A DNA stretch of 64,000 nucleotides from Roseovarius mucosus DSM 17069 (GTDB lineage Bacteria > Pseudomonadota > Alphaproteobacteria > Rhodobacterales > Rhodobacteraceae): contig NZ_KN293988.1 of NCBI RefSeq assembly GCF_000768555.3, positions 1 to 64,000 on the forward strand, given 5' to 3'. Below the pieces are notes generated by a model that worked only from the letters and a program-made list of their open reading frames with translations, had not been told where the DNA came from and ran no database searches. The translations under genes and the position numbers were made by a program. Below, in pieces: positions 51,732-61,482 of this stretch (position 1 is the first letter of the stretch; the number at the start of each line of letters is the position of its first letter).

Positions 51732-52643
51732 TCAGTTGTTTACGATCATCGTGCCCGCCTTGCCATCTAGCAGGGCAAGCGCATCCTCCAGGCGACCCAC
51801 GGAGGCGAAACGCGCACGATCGGATACGAAAGTCGCGGCGGCGGCCACCTTCGGCGCCATCGAGCCGTCGGGCAAGTCCAGACGCACTGCGTCCTCCGGC
51901 GACACCTGCCAAATAGCCGATTGCGTTTCGGTGCCGAAGTCGCGGAACACGGCCTCGACGTCAGTCAGCAGCAACAGCGCGTCGGCGTTCAGCTTGTGTG
52001 CCAGAAGCGCCGTCGCGTGATCCTTGTCGATCACCGCCTCGACCCCGATCAGCGAACCGTCGGCACGCCGGACGACCGGAATGCCACCGCCGCCTGCGCA
52101 GATCAGCGTCACGTCCTGCTCGAGCAGCAGTTCCAGCACTTTCAGGTCGGGAATGCCACTCGGCATCGGCGACGGCACCACGCGGCGCCAATGCGCGCCA
52201 TCCGCAGCAATGCTCCACCCCCGCGCCTGCGCGAGCCGTTCGGCTTCCGCCTTGTCATAGACCGGGCCGATGAACTTGGTGGGTTTGGCGAAGGCCGGGT
52301 CTTTGGGATCGACCTCGATCTGGGTCAGCAGGGTCGCGACCGGGCGGTCATGGCCCAGGGCGTTTTCAAGCGCCTGCTCGATCATGTAACCGATCATGCC
52401 ATCGGTTTCCGCCCCCAGCACATCCAGCGGGAACACTGCATCGGGTTTGTAGGCCGCACCCTGCAATGCAAGCAGGCCGATTTGCGGCCCGTTGCCGTGG
52501 GTGACGACCAGCCGGTGTCCGGCCTTGATGATCTGCGCCAGCGCGGTAGCCGCGGTGGCGACGTTCTCGCGCTGCGCCTTGGCGGTCAGCGGCTCGCCAC
52601 GGCGCAACAATGCATTGCCCCCCAATGCGGCGACAACCAGCAC
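51732..52643 (-). CDS. arcC: Carbamate kinase
   Basis: The 303-residue protein matches carbamate kinase: VVAALGGNALLRRGEPL at the N-terminus, GHRLVVTHGNGPQIGLLALQ, LEQDVTLICAGGGGIPVV and IDKDHATALLAHKLNADALLLLTDVEAV. It converts carbamoyl phosphate and ADP to ATP, ammonia and bicarbonate, the energy-yielding step of the arginine deiminase pathway. It starts two bases after the arcB stop, in the order arcD-arcA-arcB-arcC. Confidence 0.95.
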   Translation of the reverse strand: MLVVAALGGNALLRRGEPLTAKAQRENVATAATALAQIIKAGHRLVVTHGNGPQIGLLALQGAAYKPDAVFPLDVLGAETDGMIGYMIEQALENALGHDRPVATLLTQIEVDPKDPAFAKPTKFIGPVYDKAEAERLAQARGWSIAADGAHWRRVVPSPMPSGIPDLKVLELLLEQDVTLICAGGGGIPVVRRADGSLIGVEAVIDKDHATALLAHKLNADALLLLTDVEAVFRDFGTETQSAIWQVSPEDAVRLDLPDGSMAPKVAAAATFVSDRARFASVGRLEDALALLDGKAGTMIVNN

Positions 52644-52645
52644 CG

Positions 52646-53647
52646 CTAGTTGCCCAGCGTGGCGACGAGCACCGCCTTAATCGTGTGCAGCCGGTTCTCG
52701 GCCTGATCGAACACGATGGAGGCCGGGCTTTCGAACACCTCTTCGGTGACTTCCATCGCCGTGATGCCGAATTCCTCTTCGATATCGGCGCCGACTTCGG
52801 TCTCGGCATTGTGGAAGGCGGGCAGGCAATGCATGAACTTGGCCCTCGGATTGCCGGTTTTGGCCATCACATCGGAATTCACCTGATAGGGCGTCAGCAG
52901 CTCGATCCGTTCCGCCCATTTTTCCTTGGGCTCACCCATCGACACCCAGACATCGGTATAGACGAAATCGACGTCTTTCACCGCGGCGTCCACATCCTCG
53001 GTGATCGTGATCCGCGCGCCGGTCTGCACGGCGACGTCATCGGCCTCGTCGCGGATCGCCTGGCCCGGCCACAGGCTTTCGGGCGCGCACAGGCGCACAT
53101 CCATGCCCATCTTCGCCCCGCCGATCAGCAGGCTGTCACCCATGTTGTTGCCCGCATCGCCCATGAAGCAATAGGCGATCTCGCGCAGCGGCTTGTCGGA
53201 ATGTTCCTGCATGGTCAGGAAATCGGCAAGGATCTGCGTCGGGTGGAATTCGTCCGTCAGCCCGTTATAGACGGGCACGCCAGCGTATTGCGCCAGCGTC
53301 TCGACGATAGGGTGACCAAATCCGCGATATTCGATCGCGTCATAGACCCGGCCTAGCACGCGCGCGGTGTCCTTGACGGTTTCCTTCTTGCCCAGATGCG
53401 ACCCCGAGGGGCCAAGATAGGTCACATGCGCGCCCTGATCGTGGGCCGCCACCTCAAAGCCGACGCGGGTGCGGGTGCTGTCCTTCTCGAAGATCAGGGC
53501 GATTTCCTTGCCGGTCAGGCGCGGAACTTCAGTGCCGGCGTATTTCGCCGCCTTCAGGTCGGCGGAGAGTTTCAGCAAGAAGCTGATTTCCTGCGGCGTG
53601 AAGTCGCGCAGGGCCAGGAAATGGCGGTTTCTCAGATTGTAGGACAT
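52646..53647 (-). CDS. arcB: Ornithine carbamoyltransferase (catabolic type)
   Basis: The 333-residue protein has the carbamoyl-phosphate loop [13 protein letters not shown] near residue 55. [24 protein letters not shown] and [17 protein letters not shown] follow, and the ornithine-side motif [10 protein letters not shown] is near 272. In this operon it should run from citrulline and phosphate to ornithine and carbamoyl phosphate. Twenty-three bases separate it from arcA. Confidence 0.95.
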   Translation of the reverse strand: MSYNLRNRHFLALRDFTPQEISFLLKLSADLKAAKYAGTEVPRLTGKEIALIFEKDSTRTRVGFEVAAHDQGAHVTYLGPSGSHLGKKETVKDTARVLGRVYDAIEYRGFGHPIVETLAQYAGVPVYNGLTDEFHPTQILADFLTMQEHSDKPLREIAYCFMGDAGNNMGDSLLIGGAKMGMDVRLCAPESLWPGQAIRDEADDVAVQTGARITITEDVDAAVKDVDFVYTDVWVSMGEPKEKWAERIELLTPYQVNSDVMAKTGNPRAKFMHCLPAFHNAETEVGADIEEEFGITAMEVTEEVFESPASIVFDQAENRLHTIKAVLVATLGN

Positions 53648-53670
53648 GGGATTTCCTTATCGTCGGTGGT

Positions 53671-54900
53671 TCAGATTGCGTCGCGGATCGTCGGGCAACT
53701 CATGCAGTGGCTGCCGCCCCTGCCCCGGCCGAGTTCGGCACCGGGGATGGCCAGCACCTCGATCCCGGCCTCCTTCAGTGCGGCGTTGGTGTCGTCGTTG
53801 CGGTCATAGCCGATGACGACGCCGGGGCGCAGCGCCAGCACGTTGTTGCCATCATTCCACTGTTCGCGCGATTGCTCCGCGGCGTCGGCCCCGCCGGTGG
53901 GCACTAGATGCAGTTTCTTGTGGCCCAGAATTTCAGCGGTGATCTCGAATATGTGGCGCGCATCCCGGCGGATATCGAGCGCGGCCTTGCCCTGACCGGG
54001 GCGCAGGTCATAGCAGGTGATCGCATCCGCCACCTCCTTGAAAGTGGTCACCACATCGCCCCCGCAATGGGTGAAAACGGTGTCCAGATGCATCGCCGCG
54101 CGCGAACTGGGCATCTGGCAGGCGATCACCCGCGTCACGTCGCCACCCTCGAACAGCGCCTCGGCCAGTTGGCCCACCGCCTGCGGGGTCGATCGTTCGC
54201 CCATGCCGACCATGACGACACCGTGCCCGATTGGCATGATGTCGCCGCCTTCCAGCGTGGCCGTCCCGAATTCCCGCGTCGGATCGCCGAACCAGACCCG
54301 CACTCGATCCGCGAATGTCGGATAAAACCGGTAGACTGCTGCCATCAGCAGCGTTTCGGGCCGCCGTGCCGCGAAATGCATCGGGTTCAGGCTCACGCCG
54401 CCATAAACCCAGGCTGAATTGTCGCGGGTAAAGATGAAATTTGGCAGCGGCGGCAGCACGAAACCGTGGGGGCCAAGGTAGCTGCCGAACATGCCGGAGG
54501 GCGTGAAAGGCAGATCGTCCACCCGGATGCCGCCGACCAGCAAACGGGCCAGTTCCGTGCCGGGCAGACCCTCCATCCAGGCACGCAAGTCGTCCCGCAT
54601 CCCCACGCCGACGTCATTGCGGGTGATGCGGTGGTCGAGAACCCAGGCGCGCGCGTCGGAAATGTCCAGCGTCTCGCCCAGCAGCGCCATCGCATCCAAC
54701 ACCTCGACCCCTTCGCCGCGCATGACATCGGCAAAGACGGCGTGATCCTTGATCGCCTGTTTGACCCAGAACACATCGTCGAACAGCAGGTTTTCGCGGT
54801 TGTCCGGTGTCAGACGGCGATGCGCCAGGCCGGGTGGCGATACGATCACCTGCCGCAATGTACCGGCTTCGGAATGAACGCCCAATTTTGGTTCAGACAT
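53671..54900 (-). CDS. arcA: Arginine deiminase
   Basis: The 409-residue protein is a full-length arginine deiminase. It shows [28 protein letters not shown] at the start, [29 protein letters not shown] and the catalytic His in [13 protein letters not shown]. The C-terminal GGSHCMSCP carries the nucleophilic Cys at about residue 399. It hydrolyses arginine to citrulline and ammonia, giving ATP through ArcBC and raising the cytoplasmic pH. It lies 23 bases after the transporter gene. Confidence 0.95.
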   Translation of the reverse strand: MSEPKLGVHSEAGTLRQVIVSPPGLAHRRLTPDNRENLLFDDVFWVKQAIKDHAVFADVMRGEGVEVLDAMALLGETLDISDARAWVLDHRITRNDVGVGMRDDLRAWMEGLPGTELARLLVGGIRVDDLPFTPSGMFGSYLGPHGFVLPPLPNFIFTRDNSAWVYGGVSLNPMHFAARRPETLLMAAVYRFYPTFADRVRVWFGDPTREFGTATLEGGDIMPIGHGVVMVGMGERSTPQAVGQLAEALFEGGDVTRVIACQMPSSRAAMHLDTVFTHCGGDVVTTFKEVADAITCYDLRPGQGKAALDIRRDARHIFEITAEILGHKKLHLVPTGGADAAEQSREQWNDGNNVLALRPGVVIGYDRNDDTNAALKEAGIEVLAIPGAELGRGRGGSHCMSCPTIRDAI

Positions 54901-54923
54901 CTGGAATGCCTCCTTCTTTCTAA

Positions 54924-56372
54924 TCAGAGAATGGCGGCCAGGCTGATCCCGGCCGAGATGAAGACGACGAGGATCAGCAGCAGGGGCCAGACGAAGACGA
55001 CCCAGCGGTCGAACGACACGCGCCCGATGGCCAGACCGCCGATCACAACCGCAGAGGTGGGCGTGATCAGATTCACGAGCCCGCTCGCCGATTGATAGGC
55101 CGTCACCACGAGGTCACGGCCGACCCCCGCGAAATCCCCCAACGGGGCAAGGATCGGCATCGACAGGACGGCCAGGCCGGACGACGACGGCACGAGAAAG
55201 CTCATCCCGATCTCGATCCAAAGCATCAGGTTGATGAACGCGACTTCCGGCAGGCCGCCGAGGGTATCGGCGGCACTATTCAGGATCGTGTCGGCAATCA
55301 GGCCCTGCTCCATGATCACCACGATGCCGCGCGCCAGACCGATCACCAGCGCAACTCCCAGAAGATCCTTCGCTCCGTCGACAAAGGACGACGTTAGCTT
55401 CTTCTCCCCCATGCGGGCGACCAGCCCGACGACGATGGCCATGCCGAAGAACAGCGCGCCCATCCGAGCCATCCACCATCCCTGGCTCGAGACACCCCAA
55501 ATCATTACCGCAAAGGTCGTAAAAAACAGGATCAGGACCAGCTTCTGAGTTCCGCTCAGCTTCGGCTCCTCGAACGTTGCATCCGTCTCGTTCAGAAAAA
55601 ACTGCCGGTCGCTGTCGCGTTGCGCAGCGACGACGGACCGGGCCGGGTCGGCCTTAACCTTCGAGGCATAGCGCATGACGTAGGCCACGCAGATCGCGAG
55701 GCCGCCCAACAGAAGGACCAGCCGCAGCGCAATACCATCCGTGAACGGGATGCCTGCCGCGTTAGACGCGATCACCGTGGCGAAGGGGTTGATTGTCGAT
55801 CCCAGCGTGCCGATCCCGGCACCGATCAGGATGATCGCCACGCCGGTCACGGAATCGTAGCCCGCCGCGATCACCACCGGGATCAGAAGCGCGTAAAAGG
55901 CCAGCGTTTCCTCGGCCATGCCATAGGTCGTGCCGCCCAGGGCAAAGAGCGACATCAGGATCGGGATCATCCAGATCTCGCGCCCCTTCAGCCGCACCAT
56001 CGCCGTCTGGATGCCGGTGTCGATGGCATTCGTGGCATTCACCACGCCCAGAAAGCCGCCCAAAAGCAGTACGAACAGCGCCACGTCGATGGCATTTGCG
56101 GCATAGCTGTCGGGATCATAAAACCCCGCCACCGGTGCCAGCATGACGTCGATGACCCCCTGTGGATTGGGCTCGACCGTTTGATACGTACCCGGCACGG
56201 CGATCTCGCGCCCGACCTCTTCGTTCATGGCGCGGTCATATTGGCCCGCAGGGATAATCCAGGTCAGCGCCGCGACAACGATGATCAGGCCGAACAGGAT
56301 GGAATACGCGGTGGGAAACCGCGCCGCCATGCCCTTCCCGTCCGGTGTCTTGGTCGATGATGTGTCAGACAT
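54924..56372 (-). CDS. YfcC-family transporter, probable arginine-ornithine exchanger
   Basis: The 482-residue protein has about 12 helices and the YfcC/short-chain fatty acid or dicarboxylate-like pattern: [29 protein letters not shown] at the start, [21 protein letters not shown] in the middle, and [26 protein letters not shown] and [20 protein letters not shown] near the end. Because arcABC follow directly, it most likely exchanges arginine for ornithine. It begins 16 bases after the P-type ATPase stop, so the whole arginine pathway is probably transcribed with that ATPase. Confidence 0.85.
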   Translation of the reverse strand: MSDTSSTKTPDGKGMAARFPTAYSILFGLIIVVAALTWIIPAGQYDRAMNEEVGREIAVPGTYQTVEPNPQGVIDVMLAPVAGFYDPDSYAANAIDVALFVLLLGGFLGVVNATNAIDTGIQTAMVRLKGREIWMIPILMSLFALGGTTYGMAEETLAFYALLIPVVIAAGYDSVTGVAIILIGAGIGTLGSTINPFATVIASNAAGIPFTDGIALRLVLLLGGLAICVAYVMRYASKVKADPARSVVAAQRDSDRQFFLNETDATFEEPKLSGTQKLVLILFFTTFAVMIWGVSSQGWWMARMGALFFGMAIVVGLVARMGEKKLTSSFVDGAKDLLGVALVIGLARGIVVIMEQGLIADTILNSAADTLGGLPEVAFINLMLWIEIGMSFLVPSSSGLAVLSMPILAPLGDFAGVGRDLVVTAYQSASGLVNLITPTSAVVIGGLAIGRVSFDRWVVFVWPLLLILVVFISAGISLAAIL

Positions 56373-56388
56373 CTCAAGTCCCCCTTAT

Positions 56389-58755
56389 TCAATGTGATTT
56401 CTGCGAGTGTCCGGCGTGAAGCGGCACCTGGCCTGCCTGCGCATCGCCCTGACCGCCGCCGCTGGCGGACCCACTCTTGCCCGCACCAATACCTTCCAGC
56501 CGCGTTCGTTTCAGCAGCAGCGCGTTGACCGCCACCAGCGCGGAGCTGCCCGACATGGCAAGTGCTGCCACGGCGGGGCTGATGATCAACGGATAAAACA
56601 CCCCTGCCGCCATCGGAAAGGCGACCACGTTGTAAGCCACGGCCCAGAACAGGTTCTGGTGCATCTTGCGCAAGGTGGCGCGCGACAACTCGATGGCCCC
56701 CACGACATCGTAGGGATCGCTTTTCATCAGCACGACATCGGCGCTTTCCATCGCCACGTCGGTGCCCGCACCGATGGCAAATCCGACATCGGCCTGGGTC
56801 AACGCGGGTGCGTCGTTGACACCGTCACCGACCATGCCGACCTTCTTACCCTGGGCCTGAAGCTCTTTGACCTTCTCGGCCTTTTGGCCCGGAAGAACAT
56901 CTGCCAGCACAATGTCGATGCCCAGCTCGCCCGCGATCCGCCTTGCGGTACCTTCGTTGTCGCCGGTCAGCATCGCCACCTCGACGCCGCGTGCGCGCAG
57001 CTTGGCCACGGTGGCCTTGGCGCTCGGACGCGGCGCATCAGCGATGGCGATCAGGCCCAGCATCCGTCCGCCCTGCGCCACATGCACAACCGTGCGGCCC
57101 TCGCCCTTCAGGCGCTCGGCCTCCGCCGTCAGGGTGCCGACGTCGATACCCTCCTCGTCCATCAGGCGCCGATTGCCGACCAGCACGGTCTTGCCTGCGA
57201 CTTCGGCGCGCGCGCCGCGGCCTTCGAGGTTGAGAAACTCGGCCATCTGCGGGACGTCGAGGTCCGCCGCGCGTTCGACAATGGCGAGCGCCAGCGGGTG
57301 GTCCGAGCCGCGATCGACGGCCGCCGCAGCCCGCAGCGCGTCATCCTCCGCGCCGCCTTCGGCGGCAACGACCTCGACCACGCGCGGTTCGCCCATGGTC
57401 AACGTGCCGGTCTTGTCGAAGACGATCACGTCAAGCTTGGTCGCGTCTTCCAGCGCACCGGCATTCTTGAACAGGATACCGTGCTGCGCCCCTAACCCTG
57501 TGCCCACCATCACCGCCATCGGCGTAGCAAGCCCAAGCGCGTCCGGGCAGGCGATGACGAAGACGGTGATCGTCAGCGTCAGCGCGAACAAAAGCGGAGA
57601 GCCGATCCACCAGAACCAGACCGCGAAGGTTGCAAGTCCGATCACGACGGCGATCAGCACCAGCCATTGTGAGGCTTTGTCGGCCAGAAGCTGGGCGGGT
57701 GCCTTGGAGTTCTGCGCCTCCTGCACCAGCTTGACGATCTGCGCCAGCGCGGTGTCGGCCCCGACCTTGGTGGCGCGGTACCGGAAACTGCCGCTCTTGT
57801 TGATGGTGGCGCCGATCACGGTGTCGCCGACGGCCTTGTTGACCGGCATGGATTCGCCTGTCAGCATGGATTCGTCGACCAGCGACGCGCCTTCGACAAC
57901 CTCGCCATCCACCGGGATCTTGTTGCCGGGCCGGATCAGCACGATCTCGCCCTCAAGTACTTCGGAGGTAGGCACCTCAACGTCTTGCCCATCGCGGATA
58001 ACGGTCGCCATCGGCGGTGCAAGATCGAGCAGTGCGCGGATTGCAGCGGACGCCCCGGCCCGCGCGCGCATCTCCAGCCAGTGACCCAACAGGATGAACA
58101 CCAGCAGCACCGCCACCGCCTCGTAGAATTGCACGCCCGGAAAGAAGAAGGTAGACCCGACGCTGAACACATAACCGGTGCCAACCGACAGCACGACCAG
58201 GACCGCCATGTTCAGGATGCCGTTGCGCAGGGCGCGCCAGGCGGCGACGAAGAACGGCCAGCTTGGCCAGATAATCGCGGCACTACCCAGGAAGAACAGC
58301 CACAGATCCAGTTCCAGCCCGAAGGGCGGCGCGGGTGGCGTGAACAGGCCACCCATCGGCGAATAAGTGAAGATCGGGATGGTGAACAGCAGCGCCACCC
58401 AGAAGCGGTTGCGCATGTCGCGGACCATGCTGGCCATGTCCATACCACCGCCGTGGCCCATCTCGTGCGCCATCGCGTCGTGGCCAGCCGGGGCCTCCGC
58501 GCCAGACATTTGATGGTCGGCGTGGCAGACATGGTTCGGAACCCGCTCCCCGGCGCAGTGGAATCCGCAGGCCTCAACCGTGTTGCGCAGCTCTTCCTCG
58601 CCCACTGCCGTCTCATCGTAGTGGACTGTCACGCTTGCCGATGCCGGGTTCGCTTCGGCGCTGTGCACGCCGCCGAGAGCTGACAAATGGCGTTCGACCG
58701 CGAGATGATCGAGTTCCTCGAACAGCCCGCGGACCTCAAGGGTCAATTTTTTCAA
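56389..58755 (-). CDS. P1B-type metal ATPase with CPD membrane motif
   Basis: The 788-residue protein starts with an HMA-like domain (residues 1-66) that lacks CxxC; the expected loop reads [10 protein letters not shown] His/Met-rich segment follows ([30 protein letters not shown]). The helix-6 motif is [13 protein letters not shown], Cys-Pro-Asp rather than Cys-Pro-Cys, near residue 402. The phosphorylation site [12 protein letters not shown] lies near 447. The [24 protein letters not shown] and [30 protein letters not shown] ends are intact. It probably exports copper or another soft metal, but the altered ligands make the substrate uncertain. Confidence 0.9.
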   Translation of the reverse strand: MKKLTLEVRGLFEELDHLAVERHLSALGGVHSAEANPASASVTVHYDETAVGEEELRNTVEACGFHCAGERVPNHVCHADHQMSGAEAPAGHDAMAHEMGHGGGMDMASMVRDMRNRFWVALLFTIPIFTYSPMGGLFTPPAPPFGLELDLWLFFLGSAAIIWPSWPFFVAAWRALRNGILNMAVLVVLSVGTGYVFSVGSTFFFPGVQFYEAVAVLLVFILLGHWLEMRARAGASAAIRALLDLAPPMATVIRDGQDVEVPTSEVLEGEIVLIRPGNKIPVDGEVVEGASLVDESMLTGESMPVNKAVGDTVIGATINKSGSFRYRATKVGADTALAQIVKLVQEAQNSKAPAQLLADKASQWLVLIAVVIGLATFAVWFWWIGSPLLFALTLTITVFVIACPDALGLATPMAVMVGTGLGAQHGILFKNAGALEDATKLDVIVFDKTGTLTMGEPRVVEVVAAEGGAEDDALRAAAAVDRGSDHPLALAIVERAADLDVPQMAEFLNLEGRGARAEVAGKTVLVGNRRLMDEEGIDVGTLTAEAERLKGEGRTVVHVAQGGRMLGLIAIADAPRPSAKATVAKLRARGVEVAMLTGDNEGTARRIAGELGIDIVLADVLPGQKAEKVKELQAQGKKVGMVGDGVNDAPALTQADVGFAIGAGTDVAMESADVVLMKSDPYDVVGAIELSRATLRKMHQNLFWAVAYNVVAFPMAAGVFYPLIISPAVAALAMSGSSALVAVNALLLKRTRLEGIGAGKSGSASGGGQGDAQAGQVPLHAGHSQKSH

Positions 58756-59113
58756 TGTTGGCTCCTGTCGATTTTCCTTGCGATCGAGAACGACCGTTTA
58801 GGTAAATAGACGTTGCCGGTCTCCAAACCTTACAGTTCCATCCGAAAGGCATTGATTTGCATGAAAGCCACTGGCGATTCCTCAACTCGGCAATTCGAAT
58901 ACTTTGCCGACGGGGCGCGCCAAGTCTCCGCAGAGGCCTCGTGCTCAGGGAGGTAATCGCGACTGAGCTGCGCCCGCGACCGTCCCATCGCAATGGGTGG
59001 TCAGCGGCGCCGAGAGGACTCCCGTAATGAGCCGGTTGCTTTTCAACGCCCAGTTTGTGCCTTAGGTTTGCACTTTGGGCCGTCCCAAAAAAATATGTCG
59101 GAGAAAGAATTCC
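58756..59113. other. Intergenic region between P-type ATPase and DUF6629 gene
   Basis: No gene was recognised in these 358 bases. They contain the leftward ECF-type promoter at 58809-58834. The rightward promoter of the DUF6629 gene is not clear. Confidence 0.5.
58809..58834 (-). promoter_or_regulatory. ECF-type promoter before the P-type ATPase/arginine operon
   Basis: On the minus strand: TGTAAG (58829-58834), 16 bases, CGTC (58809-58812). The ATPase starts about 54 bases downstream of the -10. Through short gaps it could drive all six genes to 50943. Confidence 0.7.
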
Positions 59114-59800
59114 ATGTGCTTGTCCGCGCAAGTCAGCTTTGCCGCCAGCGTTTTTCTTGTTGGCGGCGGCACGGCCATTTCAATTGTGGCGTGGCGGCGA
59201 AACAAACGGTATCTTCCGCTTGCCCTGATGCCGCTTTTTGCCGGACTGCAACAGTTTACCGAGGGTTTTGTCTGGGTCGGCATGAACGGAAACGATCCCC
59301 TGACGGTCTTATGGGGAGCTATGGGGTTCATTTTTTTCACCTGGTTCATGTGGCCGATCTGGGTGCCATACTCGGTCTACGTTCTGGAACCGGACGACAG
59401 CCCTCGGAAGCGGTTGTTCCGCCTCATGGCGTTGATCGGACTGGCCTTCGGTCTATTGCTTTACATCCCGCACGGGCTGAACAGCAGCATGGTCGTGGTC
59501 GAGATCAACAACCAGTCGCTGGCCTATGAAAAATCAATGTGGCTTGATTACATGATGCCACGCTGGCTGACCAATACGATCTATGTGACCCTTATCACCC
59601 TGCCGCCAGCGCTGTCGCATTACAAACATATGCGCCATTTCGCCCTGACGCTGGTGGCGGTGATCGTGATCGATATCGCCTTTCTCCAGTTTGCCTACAT
59701 TTCGTTTTTCTGCCTGCTGGCGGGGCTCGCAACGCTGCATCTGGTGTACATCATTTTGACCAACAAATGCGCCCGTGAATGCCCTGAATTGTTCGCCTGA
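59114..59800 (+). CDS. DUF6629-like membrane protein
   Basis: From ATG 59114 the product has 228 residues starting MCLSAQVSFAASVFL, with about seven hydrophobic helices. The opening Cys-x-Ser motif, WRRNKRYLPLALMPLFAGLQQFTEGFVW and the C-terminal region YISFFCLLAGLATLHLVY-IILTNKCARECPEL are features of the DUF6629 family. No function is known. The frame extends 13 codons upstream, but these codons carry no family similarity. It is transcribed towards the third sigma factor gene, which is on the other strand. Confidence 0.75.
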   Translation: MCLSAQVSFAASVFLVGGGTAISIVAWRRNKRYLPLALMPLFAGLQQFTEGFVWVGMNGNDPLTVLWGAMGFIFFTWFMWPIWVPYSVYVLEPDDSPRKRLFRLMALIGLAFGLLLYIPHGLNSSMVVVEINNQSLAYEKSMWLDYMMPRWLTNTIYVTLITLPPALSHYKHMRHFALTLVAVIVIDIAFLQFAYISFFCLLAGLATLHLVYIILTNKCARECPELFA

Positions 59801-59846
59801 TTCCGTCGCCTAGCTTTGCTTGTCGCAGTAGGGGATCGCTTCGGCG

Positions 59847-60410
59847 CTAGACTGGGCAGTAGCAATCATCGGGATCCTCCAGGCAGCAGGCTCCACAATG
59901 GTATTGGATCGCCTCGCGCAGAGCAGCGCGCGCCCTGTGCAGCCGAACGCCAAGGGCATTGCGGTTCAACCCCATATCGGCGGCCACGATTTTCCGATCC
60001 TCTTCACCGAAATCGATCCGCCGGATCAATTTGGCATCAACGGTACGAAGCTCGGTAAGCAGCCTGCTCGGACAAGTGCACAGCCGCGCCATCTGCACCG
60101 GCGCATCGGCAACCAACTGATGTGGGTCTCGTGCGACAGCTACGGCCAAGCGGCTGCGCCGAGTGGCTTTGCGAAAATGATCGTTCATGGTGGACCGGAG
60201 GATCGCGTATAGCCATGCATCCATGCGTTCCACGTCGCGAAGCTGATCCTTGCGAGTCAGCACCCGAATGCAGAACTCTTGGAAAACATCCTCGGCATCC
60301 GCGCGGTTGCCGACCCGTTTCGCGAGGAAGCCGAGAAACGCTTTTCGCCCTTCGACCAGTGCGTTCTCGGTCGCTGTTCCACTATATTGTTCTTCCACAT
60401 TGCTGTTCAT
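59847..60410 (-). CDS. ECF sigma factor with Cys-rich C-terminal tail (CorE-like) 3
   Basis: The start at 60410 is chosen because AAAGGAGG lies ten bases upstream. The 187-residue protein shares most residues with the sigma factor at 45613: RVGNRADAEDVFQEFCIRVL, ERMDAWLYAILRSTMNDHF, DFGEEDRKIVAADMGLNRNALGVRLHRARAALREA. It ends YHCGACCLEDPDDCYCPV, a compact Cys-rich tail. Additional CTCPS lies in the linker. It follows lgt by 31 bases and is probably in its operon. No anti-sigma gene is near. Direct metal sensing through the tail is inferred from CorE. Confidence 0.87.
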   Translation of the reverse strand: MNSNVEEQYSGTATENALVEGRKAFLGFLAKRVGNRADAEDVFQEFCIRVLTRKDQLRDVERMDAWLYAILRSTMNDHFRKATRRSRLAVAVARDPHQLVADAPVQMARLCTCPSRLLTELRTVDAKLIRRIDFGEEDRKIVAADMGLNRNALGVRLHRARAALREAIQYHCGACCLEDPDDCYCPV

Positions 60411-60441
60411 TCGAGTTCCTCCTTTTATTGGCTCCACTTAA

Positions 60442-61365
60442 TCACACGACGGTATTTGGCCTCTGGTCGGCCGCGCTTCCGAAGTGACTGAAGGAGTAAA
60501 AAATCAGAGCCAGTCCTGTCACGATCATCGGCGCGGAAAGCACTTGACCCATCGTCAGCCCCCATTCGCCGAAATGAAGCGCGTGACCGATCGGATTCTC
60601 GGCGGTCACGAACTGCATGTCCGGCTGCCGGAACAGTTCCACGAAGCTTCTGGCAAGGCCGTACCCAGTAAGGAAAACCCCGGTCAGAGCACCGGGGGCC
60701 TTCAGCCAGCCGCGCCGCCAGGCGAGATAGAGCAGGAGTGTTCCGAGCAGCAGCCCTTCCAGAAGCGCCTCGTATAGCTGCGAAGGGTGTCGGGCGCAGA
60801 GCCCGGTGATGCCGTCACAGACTTGCGCCGCCTCGCCCGGAAAGATTATCGCCCAAGGAACGTCCGTAGGCCGCCCCCAAAGCTCGTTGTTGGTGAAATT
60901 CGCCAGCCGTCCCAGAAACAGCCCCGGCGGAGTTGCCAGCGCAAGCAGGTCTGCGGTGCTGAGCAGGGATCTTTTCTGACGAAGACAGAATATCAGCGCC
61001 GCAATCCCTACACCCGCAAAACCGCCGTGGAACGACATGCCGCCCTGCCACACCTTGAGGATTTCCAGCGGGTTGGCCAGGTAATAGCCGGGCTGATAAA
61101 ACAGCACGAAACCCAGGCGCCCACCCACGATCACGCCCAGTATGATCCATGTCAGAAGGTTCTCGATCTGCTCGCGATCAAGTGGCGGACCGGCCGGGGG
61201 CCAGAGTGCCGGGCGATTGACTGCGGCCAGACAGATGCGCCATCCGATGAGGATGCCGACGATATAGGCCAGCGCGTACCAACGCAGCGCGAATGTGAAA
61301 CTGCCGATTTCGATCGAGAACAGATCGGTTCCGATGTCCGGAAATGGTATCGCTGCGGTCAACAT
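60442..61365 (-). CDS. lgt: Prolipoprotein diacylglyceryl transferase (accessory copy)
   Basis: The 307-residue membrane enzyme shows Lgt motifs: [42 protein letters not shown] with the His of the active region, [26 protein letters not shown] and [16 protein letters not shown]. It attaches diacylglyceryl to the lipobox Cys of lipoproteins. Such copies are often carried on mobile metal-resistance regions in addition to the housekeeping gene. It could help mature the copper-operon lipoproteins at 26745 and 28208. Confidence 0.9.
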   Translation of the reverse strand: MLTAAIPFPDIGTDLFSIEIGSFTFALRWYALAYIVGILIGWRICLAAVNRPALWPPAGPPLDREQIENLLTWIILGVIVGGRLGFVLFYQPGYYLANPLEILKVWQGGMSFHGGFAGVGIAALIFCLRQKRSLLSTADLLALATPPGLFLGRLANFTNNELWGRPTDVPWAIIFPGEAAQVCDGITGLCARHPSQLYEALLEGLLLGTLLLYLAWRRGWLKAPGALTGVFLTGYGLARSFVELFRQPDMQFVTAENPIGHALHFGEWGLTMGQVLSAPMIVTGLALIFYSFSHFGSAADQRPNTVV

Positions 61366-61456
61366 TGAGGGAGTCCCTGTTCTTTGCTTTGGAACCGAAA
61401 ACCGAAATGCCCCTGGCGCTCAATCCATGGTGCTCGTTTCAGAAGATGGTGTGCGT

Positions 61457-61482
61457 CACGATCAGTCATGGCGTAATCTACA
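61457..61482 (-). promoter_or_regulatory. Possible weak relative of the shared ECF promoter before lgt-sigma 3
   Basis: On the minus strand TGTAGA (61477-61482), 16 bases, CGTG (61457-61460) keeps the spacing but has one mismatch in each box. It overlaps the end of the TVP38 gene. Confidence 0.25.
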
